Source: Portulaca oleracea (lineage: Eukaryota; Streptophyta; Magnoliopsida; Caryophyllales; Portulacaceae). Taken from it: a stretch of DNA of 64,000 bases. Positions 1-9,857 of the stretch are shown here, piece by piece (the first letter of the stretch is position 1; each line of letters starts with the position of its first letter). Where the stretch lies: the NCBI GenBank assembly GCA_029582165.1, contig CM055876.1, forward strand, positions 24,466,317-24,530,316. The letters run 5' to 3'. The position numbers and the translations under genes were made by a program. The notes under the pieces were generated by a model. That model was not told the origin of the DNA, did not search any database, and saw only the letters and a program-made list of their open reading frames with translations.

Positions 1-773
1 CTTCACTAAAGGTTAGCACAGTTGTAGTTGATGTAATCCATATGGCATAATCTATGGAATTCATTCTTTTTTATTTTTCTTTGTTTTGCATGATTTTAAT
101 GATGGATTTGTGAAATTCCTATTTAGTTCCTCCCTCTTAACCTTTTGTTTTGCTTTAATTTAATTCTAGTAGAGTCTATTCGTTGAATAGGCGGATTTGA
201 TAATTTTAATTGTCAGATTCGTAACCTTACCCCCGAATCCGTCTCTGGGTTCGTAGGCCGGAGTTGATTATTAAAATGGTTTGTTGTTTTTCTCCTAAAA
301 TTCAACTGGCGGCTCTATTTTCATACTTTGGAATTTTCCTTTTTCTACGGTTTTTATGACCTAATTTGGGATTAACGCCGGTCTGGTTCAATCCATGAAC
401 CCAGGCGGGTTCCTGTCCTCTTTTCACTCTCTTTTGCTTCGTCTCTTTATTCAGTGAAATTCGCAGATAGCGCAAGGAAACCCGGCTTGGTTCCTGTCCT
501 CTTTTCTCTCTTTGTTTTTCTCGAACCCGTCTTGGTTCTAGCAGTGAACCCAGACGGGTTCCTGGCGCTTTCCCCCCTTTCTTTTTATCGTTTTCCCTTT
601 CTTTTTTTTAAAAGGTGAATCCTGGGCTCACGGCGCATAAATCTTTTTCTTAATCTGTTAACGAAAACATTCTTAAAAGTTCAACCTTATTTATGGTTAA
701 GCAATCCTAGTCGGCTCCCAATCACTTTTAAGTAGCGCCGCGAAAAAGGTCCATCAATTTTTCGGGGTCTACA
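1..773 (+). repeat. 5' LTR of element A (partial, 3' two thirds)
   Basis: Matches 10267-11050 base for base apart from about seven substitutions and an 11-bp segment (AAAGGTAATCC) present only in the 3' copy. It ends GTCTACA at 773. The first roughly 409 bp of the LTR lie left of the window. Includes a structured block at 163-285 and palindromes of the GAACCC/GGGTTC type near 397-412 and 523-558. Confidence 0.9.
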
Positions 774-776
774 GAT

Positions 777-795
777 TGGCGACTCCACTGGGGAC
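777..795 (+). other. Primer binding site of element A
   Basis: TGGCGACTCCACTGGGGAC lies three bases after the 5' LTR. This is the position and style of a tRNA primer site. It is not the common tRNA-Met site (TGGTATCAGAGC). From memory this form is used by Ogre/Tat elements and is assigned to a tRNA-Arg, which I could not check. Confidence 0.65.
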
Positions 796-3650
796 TTAAA
801 CTTAAAAAGAGGGTAAAACTTGAAAGAATTAAATTTTAGTGTTTTTGTAAAAAAGGGAGGAATTAATTTATTTCACATTTTTATCATTGTTTTAGGCATA
901 TTGCGTACCAGGCTACTCTTGGGCCTTTATGGCTGGGGAGCACAAAAGCGTTGGTTTAGGTTTTAAAACTAGGAATCAATCCCGAGAGCGGGAAGTCACT
1001 ACTTGTGGGATGCACTTACATCGCCAAGCATTTGATCTCTCCTCTCCCCGTGTTACACTCTAAAGGTTTCCTTGAAACCCAAAGAGCAACACCCCACACA
1101 TTTTTCCTATGAACTCCACATAGGGAAAATGCACCGGGGCGAGAACATGAGGTACCCTATTCATCTCCCTAAACCTAGAAAAACCCTGAATCTAAAGCCA
1201 TGGTTAGGCTCATCCCGCATCTGTATGTCATGTGAATTATTCCTGTAAAAGTTGAGTCCAAGTGTCTAGCCCGATCATGAGTAGGACGTCATTCTAGCCC
1301 GTATAGGATCAATTGAGAGACGGGTTCAGTGGCCCAGACCCAGACGGGTTTGATGTGCCTGGCCTAGTTGGACTCACTGTGGAATCCTGTCTGTGCCTAT
1401 CTGAAAGGAAGGAATTACAGTTCAAACCCAGACGGGCTTGGGCCTGTTTTTCTTCTCCTTCCGCATCGGGCCAAACTGTTCGATACTGCAGTCAGCCCAA
1501 TCCACTTACTATTGATCCTATTCGGCCCTTTATGACGCTCCTTGAGTCAGATGCCCAATGAGTGTTAGTCCTGTCAGTTGTCATGCTAGGTCCATATAGA
1601 GTTAGGACATGCACTCCCATAAAAGTGGGTGAGTCACCCTTGTGTCAGCATATAGGCGTCATGTCTATGTCCTAGGTTTATATAGGTCTATTAAGTCATG
1701 CATGCATTGGGCGGGTGGCGCAAATGTTCTTTCGAGCACTAATCAGTTTCCATGCAGGCAAGATAACAGGCCATCTCCGAGCCCGCATCCGTGATCCACG
1801 AACCGGCAGGCTCATTCACAATCCCAACTACAGACCGCCTGCCCAATCCAGTGAATCCAGTGAATCCACCATGGCCACTAGCGTGCCTAGCCCCCTCAGA
1901 AAACTGTTGAGACTAATTCCATCCAACGGAGGCCGTAAACCTTTCTTACTTTCAGTTTAACTTGCTTCACTTAGAAAAATCTGGACGAGATCTCAAAAGT
2001 TTTTGAAACCCTTTCCTTCAAACCTTCTGATTTTGAGACAAGTTATGAAAGTTGTATTTGACTGCTTTGACTATCTTAGAAAGTATAAATGTGCGTGCCG
2101 CAAATCTTTGGGCTAAGTTTAGTTGATTGAGCCCCATCCCGTGAGTCCACATTGCCTAAATTTTGAATTGATCACTTTTATCAATTCCATGATCCCTTGA
2201 GTGACTCACCCATTAGTTGCATCTCTAGAACTTGTTTTGCATCTTGCTTGAGACTACACATTTGCATTGCACGCTGTGACAAAGTGATTAAGGCATTCGA
2301 TTTTATTTTGATAAGCTACATAGCTAAATAGCCTTCCTTACATTATATTTACCGTTCTTTTTGCCCCGCCTAGCCTTTGTTTATCCTTTTTTCATGATTG
2401 AACCCTGACAATACGAGCCTTGGCCTCTGATATCCAGTATCCCTTTGCCTTGCTTGGTTGGATGAGAGTTTGTCTTTTTTTTGGAAGTTTGGGAGAATCT
2501 GAAAGTCCCATATCTTGAGCGATTGGTATTTGGTTATGTTGTTCATATATTACATCAAAGTCGAAGATTCCATAGATATTCTTCTCCCCGGTCACCCACA
2601 AAAAAAAAAGAAAGAATAAAAAATTGATAAAAAAAAAGGAAAAGAGTTTCAAAAATAAAAGGGTGATTAGGGAGATTCAATTTAAAATTCAGAAAACTTT
2701 GACCTGGTCGTATTCAGTTGAAATGTTTCAGGGTGAAAGGTGAAATGCCTTGCATACATTAAGAAAGAAGGAGAGTTTAGAGCGTTTTATTCGTTGAAAA
2801 CCAATCCAAGCATGGCTCTTAACTCCTCATTCCCAAATTTTACCACTCCTTACCCTAACCTAAGCCCCGTTGCAACCCGAAAAAGTCTTTTTGATTGTCA
2901 CTTGTGCGCTGCATACCAGTGGTGGAGAGCGAGGTTCTTACCAAGCTTATGGTAGTTTGTTTCTATTGGTTTGAGTATGAGAAAACACACATACATTTTC
3001 AAAATTTAGTGTTTGAGTGTTTGTTCTTTCCTATATGAGGTTTGCTCTTTTTAACTGACCTACGTCCATAACTAACCGCGCACATTTGCATTATTCTTAA
3101 GACTGTTGGCGGATTTATGCCTCTGAAGTACTTGTTCTCTCCTTTGGGATTCGAAAATTTCTTCCTATCTCTTTCGAATCGAGTTCGATCTTGTCAGATT
3201 AATCTTTGTCTTGGCTTGTTGAATCGATTTTGTTTTGATCGAAAATTCCTTATCCTGAATGTTTCAAAGACACATAGAAAATCCCAATATCAAATGTCTT
3301 CGCCCCCAAAAGCTAACGCATTTCGAACGTACTTGTAGCGTTTAATTCTCATCTTTTTATTATTTTGGTCTTTTTTTTTCGTTTGGGGAAGTGGGAGTAA
3401 TCCCACCATGTAGATTGCATATCGCATTGCATTAGTGTGCATAAGGGTACATGAAAATAAAAGAAGTGCATTACGTAGCATCATTATTGCATAAGCGTCA
3501 CATCAGTAGTTCGCACTAGTACAAAAAAAAACATAAAAAAAAAAGAAAAAGCGAAAAAAAAAACGTTATCTCATCATTGCATTGCATTGTCCTAAGTGCA
3601 TAGAGTCATACATAGCATTACATAGGTCCGTTGCATAAAGACCCTGCATC
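796..3650. other. Element A leader and unassigned interior
   Basis: About 2.8 kb between the primer site and the antisense gene. Short open frames here (for example 1313-1561 and 1715-1960 plus) show no recognised domain and I do not call them genes. Notable content: two CAGACGGG words near 1341 and 1429, A-rich runs at 2600-2640 and 3520-3560, and a stretch at 3415-3640 with repeated GCATTGCAT-like words. In an autonomous relative gag would be expected here. I see only unrecognisable sequence. Confidence 0.4.
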
Positions 3651-4581
3651 TTTCTCAATCCTCATCAACCACCACCACTGGCGCTATCAGCCCATGGGTT
3701 CCGCTTCCACCAGCTCCAAATTAAGTGTCCCATTGATAGTAGGAGGAGTCTACCACCTTTGTATCACCACCTGAGCCAGATAAGTGCAACACTTCGGTAC
3801 TGCCTGCGTTAAGCCAAGAGTGTTCTGGAACCTGCCACTCTTGATTACCTCCAGGCCACCCCTGTGGAGCAGGCCAAGAAGTTCTTACTACGGGCTCTGG
3901 GACAGGCCATCCCGACCATTCCTGAGTTTGTGTTCCCATCCGCACGCTCAAGGTCGCTCCAAACCCCGCGCGAAGGAGTAACGGGTACAACGGGTTGAGA
4001 CGGAAGATCGATGAGCGTCATCTGCGAGGGCACGATTATACCCGCAGATGCACGAATCATCGCAGCACCACGGTAGGATCGACCGCCGCGAAGGAAGTGC
4101 CATAACCTAAATCCACGATCGGTGCGAGACGCAGAACATACCGGGCATTCCATAAGTGCGGGGCAAAGGATGAGAGGTTGACGCCTAGACCCGAATGATG
4201 AGACTCAAGGAGTACCTAAATGCGATGAAATGCCTTCTTGCTCGCATGCAGCTCACCAACAGCTAGACTCGAGCTGTCTCCACCGTCGGGGTGCAAAGCA
4301 CGAGAACCGCGGCTCGGTGAGAATTCCATGATCATGAGACCTCTTTGATGCTCGTGCTCACCTAAAGACATGGAGGACATCGTTCTCCATGCAGCCATGA
4401 AAGTCTTGGCGAAACCTGTGTCTCCGCAGAGGAATGGTTGAATGACTATCTTCGAGCAAAATACCTTTCCCACGGCCATCGTGAGCTGGCCGTGCTCGCC
4501 TACTCCTCTCCGTGCCTTCGGAGGCGGCTTCACTCATAAGACCGCCTCGCGTCGGCCATAAAGGAAGAATGTCGAGGAGGG
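3650..4581 (-). other. Degenerate downstream part of the antisense PMD gene
   Basis: Minus-strand frames here overlap in short pieces (4358-4603, 4216-4533, 3845-4153) without stable codon phase. GC content and frame remnants look like former coding sequence following the PMD exons. No domain is recognisable and frameshifts are likely. It could be the low-complexity C-terminal tail or 3' UTR of that gene. Confidence 0.3.
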
Positions 4582-6391
4582 TCAATCTGCTCCGACCGCC
4601 CACGAGCGTGCACGCATCCGAATGGCGAAGAGGATCCGGGGGCGCGATGCATCATCATCCACGTTTGCATCCCCAACCACAGATCCTGCAAGGTCTTTCT
4701 CACGAGCCCATTTGAGCGTGAAGTAATTTTTGAGGAAGCCTTTTGCTTGTTTCCATCGCCACTGCGCAGAATGAGGAAAATTGGTCAAAGTTTGAGCAAG
4801 TTACAACTAAGCAAAGAAAAAAGGGGGGAATCACTTACCGACTTTCCCAGGATCTTCTCTAGTTCCGGTTTGATGTCCTCACTAGTCGCCCTCGGGTAGC
4901 CGCAAACTGTGTCCCTAGAACTGCTCTGACTCTTCTCGTCATCCTTGCAATAGGGCCCCAACTGCAACAAGCAAAGAATTGGTCATATTAGGCGGTAATA
5001 GAAGGAACATAAAAAGAGTAAATAGAGGCCTTCTTCACCACCTTTCGGAAGGCCAGGCGGTCCCGATATAGTTCTCATTCCTCCCAGAATTGGTCGGGCG
5101 ATGCCATCAATGCATGGTTGGTATACCAAGAACCTCTCTTAGCTGCTACAAACACCTCGGCATGCAAGGCTCGCGGGTCGTGCATGGTCTCGGGAGGGTC
5201 TGATGGTATTATCCACCTTTCATGGCCCAGGGTTTGCCTTGTAAATCTCTCGCCAAGACTCCAGACCCAACCGGACGGGCTCTCCATCACCAAGCGCAGG
5301 GTACTATCCCTATGCGCCGCATTTCGTGAGGGGGTAAAATCCTGCGGAATCTCGAAGCCAACCCAGGGATTCCAATTAACATCATCCTGCACAAGTAAAG
5401 GAAACATAAGCACCAAAGAAATGCAAGGGAGATTACATGAAAATTGTACCTCTTCAAGGTGATCCAAGATGCGGCGCAACTCATCTAAGCTCCCAAATGG
5501 TTTCTTCTTTTGCTCGAGGTAGTTTTTGTGCCACCGTTCTGCTGCCGGCACCATCTGGACATGTCGGGTAGGGATAGTGAATCCCTTGATATACTCATAC
5601 CCCCATACCTGCAAATATGTCAATACCGAGACTCATGATATAAAAAGAGAGAAATGCATGTAAAAGAGAAGCGTCTCGAAGATTACCTCGAGCACCTTCC
5701 ACATGCTCGGACCGCTCATCTCCCGCGGGTTCTCCGGTGCAAAGAATGGGTCCGCATCAGTGCCGGGCCGAACACCAATGCGAAGCCAACGAATGAAGTT
5801 AGCATAAGCAGCCTTTGCCCAGTTCCGATGAATGACCTGCTCTAGATCAAGGAGATTCTTCATCCAGGTCAAATAAACGTCGTCTCCTCGGTTGGCAAAC
5901 ATCGTGGCGGAGATGAAATATGCCAAGAAAATGAAGCGGCGCTGAAACTCATCCATATGAGTGAAGTTGGCGGAGGTGATGACATCCTCAAAGGGACCAT
6001 AAGACAGCTTCATCTTTCGACCAAATCGGCGTCGTTCGAGCACAGGCTCTAATAATTCCATCACCTGGTCCGGCACAACAGGGTCGAACTCGACATCTTG
6101 ACCACCCCAGCGTAGCCCGGTAATCATCACAAAATCGACAGGGGTTACGGCCATTTCTCCTACAGGGAGGTGGAAGGTGTTGGTGGAATCCCAGAAACTC
6201 TCCGCGAGCGCACGCCCCATCACCCGTGGTGTACAAGGTTCCCAGGCCTTGACACATTTCCAGAAGAGGTCGAATCCTGACTCTTCTAAAAGTGTAAGCG
6301 CCCAATTGTCTTCCGCAAACTGCTCCACCACCTTGATCGGTTTCCGCATATTGCCACTAGTTCTAAGGGAATCCTCCTGAGGATCCACCAT
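4582..6391 (-). pseudogene. Antisense plant mobile domain (PMD) gene inside element A
   Basis: On the minus strand the protein from 6391 opens with a PMD-type core: NTFHLPVGEMAVTPVDFVM followed by ITGLRWGG, the HLPxGExxxTxxDxxxxxGL signature of MAIN/MAIL-related proteins. Plausible GT-AG introns join the pieces: exons 6391-5687, 5608-5450, 5386-5042, 4961-4839 and 4761 to about 4582. The first junction reads KVLE|VWGYEYIKG in phase, and the 4839 donor is GTAAGTG. The reading meets an in-frame TGA at 5075-5077 after DQFWEE, beyond which the frame stays open. Frames downstream of 4600 are shifted, so the gene is probably dead or needs another isoform. PMD proteins of host origin act in gene and transposon silencing. 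The role of the retrotransposon copies is unknown. Exon limits are inferred by eye. Confidence 0.6.
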
Positions 6392-6504
6392 AAAAATTCA
6401 GAAAAAAGACAAGTCCCTACGACAACCTATCAGGTGATCCCTAGTTTAGCAAAAGCTGAATGGAGCTTCCACTAAATTAGGGGTAAGGAAAAAATCATTC
6501 GGCC

Positions 6505-6910
6505 CACCCAAGGAAATGAGGGTGGGGCCTCGCTTTTTTCGGACCAACCAGACGGGTTTCCTGGAAGTTGGGCCTCACTTTTCGGCCCACCCAAGAAAAT
6601 TGGGCCTCGCTGTTTTCGGCCCACCCGAGCAGAACTCAGACGGGTTCCCTGGAAGTTGGGCCTCGCTTTTCGGCCCACCCAAGAAAATTGGGCCTCGCTG
6701 TTTTCGGCCCATCCGAGCAGAACTCAGACGGGTTCCTGGAAGGTGGGCCTCACTTTTCGGCCCACCCAAGAAAATTGGGCCTCGCTGTTTTCGGCCCACC
6801 CAAGCAGAACTCAAACGGGTTCCCTGGAAGTTGGGCCTCACTTTTCGGCCCACCCAAGAAAATTGGGCCTCATTTTTTCGGTCCACCCAACCAAACGCAG
6901 ACGGGTTTTT
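6505..6910 (+). repeat. Tandem array, 88-bp unit, about 4.5 copies
   Basis: The ACGGGTT word recurs near 6551, 6639, 6727, 6815 and 6900, a period of 88, 88, 88 and 85 bp. Each unit contains the words TTGGGCCTCGC and TTCGGCCCACC, which form GGGCC...GGCCC inverted pairs, so each unit can fold into two short stems. All frames are open across it, so the apparent proteins here are by-products of the repeat. Confidence 0.9.
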
Positions 6911-7099
6911 TTGATGAGAGGAGTTGGGCCGCGTCAGCGCAACTCACATGGGTTTCATTGAGGACGGGCCGTATCAGACGGGTTCTTTCGCTAAAAATCG
7001 AGCGAGTTGGGCTTTCATCTAATTGCGTGACCCAGAAAGAAAGGTTGGGCCGTATGCAGAACAAACCAGCACAGACGGGTTCTTAGCACAAATCAGACA

Positions 7100-7390
7100 A
7101 GTCCAAATCAGTGCAGGAACCCAGACGGGTTCCTAGCACCAGAAAGGGACGGGCCGCTCACTTCCGGTCCAATTCAAATGGGTTCACGAGAACAAGGCTG
7201 GGCCCAACTCAGACGGGTTCCTAGCTCAAACGGACCGCCCACTTCCGGCCCAATTCAAATGGGTTCACGAGAACAAGGCTGGGCCCAACTCAGACGGGTT
7301 CTAGCTCAAATGGTTTCAATTTTTCGGATTATTTCGGACAGGCTCATTTTTCGGGCTAACTCAAAATAGGATAAACTCAGACGGGCTCAT
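7100..7390 (+). repeat. Degenerate repeats with CAGACGGGTTC and GGCCCAA words
   Basis: Two near-identical segments of about 80 bp (from about 7170 and 7250) share TTCAAATGGGTTCACGAG, GGCTGGGCCCAACTCAGACG and TAGCTCAAA words. They continue the hairpin-word theme of the 88-bp array with different spacing. Confidence 0.7.
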
Positions 7391-7814
7391 TATGCAAAAA
7401 AATCGGCCTATCATCCTCGGTTCTCTAAAAGCTCGATTTGAACAATACGGGTAATCGACACAAATTACTTCATTATTATTAGCTTAATCAACAAGCTAGA
7501 ATTAAACATTTCTACTTGCAAATTTATGCTATAATTAAAGAGCAAAGTCAGGAAGAAGACATTACCCGGACATGTGAATGCTTGTGCCATACGTGGTTCC
7601 ACGGTTCAGGCACCAATATCGACGGTTCCCAACCCGGCCTAGGAGTCCATGCTCGCCGGGAGGACATTTCAAGTGCCCAGTTTGTTGCATGGGGTTGAAC
7701 GGGCAAATTTCTAGCTTTTCTAACCATTGCTTCCTAACTAGTGAATGAATGATTTTTTGAGCAAGAAAAGGAAGTAGAGGAATAAGATGTGTGATTGAGG
7801 GTGTGAAGAGGCCC

Positions 7815-7823
7815 CTTTTTATA
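7815..7823 (-). promoter_or_regulatory. Candidate TATA box for the antisense PMD gene
   Basis: Minus strand reads TATAAAAAG inside CCCTATAAAAAGGGGC, followed by a pyrimidine-rich stretch typical of a plant transcription start region. It lies about 1.4 kb upstream of the first PMD codon (6391), so a long leader or leader intron crossing the 88-bp array would be needed. The assignment is an inference from sequence style only. Confidence 0.4.
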
Positions 7824-8734
7824 GGGAAAGTGGATGCATGCACACCACACAAGTACAACCGTGGTCCCAAAGAACAAGATCATGGAGGGCATGCATTGGC
7901 CGAAAATCTATCCTAAAATCTATCCACATGCATTGGCAAAAAAAAAAAAAGAAAGGAAGAGAAAGCGGGCTTTGAAGGAACTCAGACGGGTTCCTGAACC
8001 ATGGAGGGCATGCATGGGCCTTGCATTTGCAGCGGAGCTTCCACTAAATTGGGCCGAGAACGCAGACGGGTTCCTGAGCCAAAACGCCGCCCCAATTCAA
8101 GCCCAGTCTCTTCGTGCTAACCATATCAGAAACGGCCCACATGTACTCAGACGAATTTTGGCCCACCACACAAATGCATGCCTCGAACGGCCCACACAAA
8201 CGGCCCACGACCCGGAGTCAAGACGGGTTCTTGTACTCGGACAACCACAACTACTCAGACGGGTTCAAGCCCCAATTCGCAGCGGAGCCCAACGTACCGG
8301 CCCAAGCCCATCGTAGCCAAAGTGGGCTTTGCAATAACTCAAACGGGTTCCTTGCGTCAAAATGACCGGCCCAAGCTCGTCGCAGAAAATAGGCCTTGCG
8401 TTTGCAAGCCCAATACAGGTCGTTTCTTGCGCCAAGTTACCGGCCCATGCGCCAAGTTTCTAGAGTCAAAATGGGCCCAAGTTCGTCGCCCCAATTCAAG
8501 CCCAAAGCAATGGCAAACTTAAGCCCATTTCCGAAAGCTGAAGCACAACTGAGAGGTAAATTCTCTGACTCGCTCTGATTTTCAGATAAACTGATGCTCT
8601 CCTTCTCTGTTTTGCAGGACAATGCACGAGATACGTCGGTCGTCAGGTGGTTACAAAAAGACGAACTCATCTTCAGCGGCCATCATCGGGCCTTCACAAT
8701 GCGATGACACCCTTTTCAGCACGAAGACACAGGT

Positions 8735-9765
8735 CTTGCACTCCACGGCGAAATGAAGTGCATGGCCTTGATCCACCTCACGGCGAAATGAGGCAGATCA
8801 ACTCGGTCAACTTTACGGAAGAAACTAAGCTGGCCAACCAACATCGGCGCAGGACCAAGCTTCCAAGCGTCACGGTCGCCTCGCGTGAAATGAAGCGGAT
8901 CGACCCCGACCGGCTTTACGGAAGAAACTAAGTAGGTCAACCCTTTCAGACACAGGTCTTGCACTCCACGGCGAAATGAAGTGCACGACCTTGATCCACC
9001 TCACGGCGAAATGAGGCAGATCAACTCGGTCAGCTTTACGGAAGAAACTAAGCTGGCCAACCAACATCGGCCAGACCAAGCTTCCAGCGTCACCGGTCCG
9101 CTCGCGGCGAAATGAAGCGGATCGACCCGGCCGGCTTTACGGAAGAAACTAAGCGGTCAACCCTTGCATACGTGTCTTGCACTCTACGGCGAAATGAAGT
9201 GCATGGCCTTGATCCACCTCACGGCGAAATGAGGCAGATCAACTCGGTCAGCTTTACGGAAGAAACTAAGCTGGCCAACCAACATCGGCGCAAGACCAAG
9301 CTTCCAAGCGTCACCCCGGTCCGCCTCACGGCGAAATGAAGCGGATCGACCCCGACCGGCTTTACGGAAGAAACTAAGCAGGTCAACCCTTTCGCATACG
9401 GTCTTGCACTCCGGCGAAATGAAGTGCACGACCTTGATCCACCTCACGGCGAAATGAGCGGATCAATTCGTCGACTTTACGGAAGAAACTAAGCCGGCCA
9501 ACCAACATCGGCGAGGACCAAGCTTCCAAGCGTCGCCACTCCATTCGCCACGGCGAAATGAAGCGGATCGACCCCGACCGCTTTACGGAAGAAACTAAGC
9601 GGTCAACCCTTTCGCATACGTGAGTCTTGCACTCCACGGCGAAATGAAGTGCACGACCTTGATCTACCTCACGGCGAAATGAGGCGGATCAATTCGGTCA
9701 GCTTTACGGAAGAAACTAAGCAGGCCAACCAACAGTGGCGCAGGACCAAGCTTCCAAGCGTCAAC
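8735..9765 (+). repeat. Tandem array, about 223-bp unit, 4.6 copies
   Basis: The start word CTTGCACTC recurs at 8735, 8958, 9176, 9403 and 9626, giving periods of 223, 218, 227 and 223 bp. The last copy stops after the GACCAAGCTTCC word near 9765. Each unit is itself built of two or three related subunits sharing CGGCGAAATGA and TTTACGGAAGAAACTAAG. It lies just before the polypurine tract, a position where Tat-group elements often carry variable tandem repeats. Confidence 0.9.
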
Positions 9766-9840
9766 CAGCTTCAGAATAGGCTTCTGATTCATATCCAAGA
9801 TCATCAAGACTACTTTGATCATCGTTTTACTCAAACTCGA

Positions 9841-9857
9841 TCAAAGTGGGGGCTATC
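9841..9857 (+). other. Polypurine tract of element A
   Basis: TCAAAGTGGGGGCTATC directly precedes the TGTAGACACC start of the 3' LTR. The AAAGTGGGGG core is the expected plus-strand primer of a Ty3/gypsy element. Confidence 0.75.

Noticed and set aside
777..795. tRNA gene near the 5' LTR
   Set aside because: Only a 19-bp tRNA-complementary primer site is present; no cloverleaf or A/B boxes.
3721..4153. Overlapping frames on both strands taken as separate genes
   Set aside because: No domain; they fall in the degenerate downstream part of the antisense PMD gene.
6516..7086. Long overlapping open frames on both strands with repeated WASLFGPPKK- and FSAHPRKLG-type peptides
   Set aside because: They are produced by the 88-bp tandem repeat, which lacks stops in all frames; no start context or domain supports a protein.
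8647..9637. Several short plus and minus frames with repeated RRNEVHGLDPPHGEMRQ-type peptides
   Set aside because: They are translations of the 223-bp tandem array.
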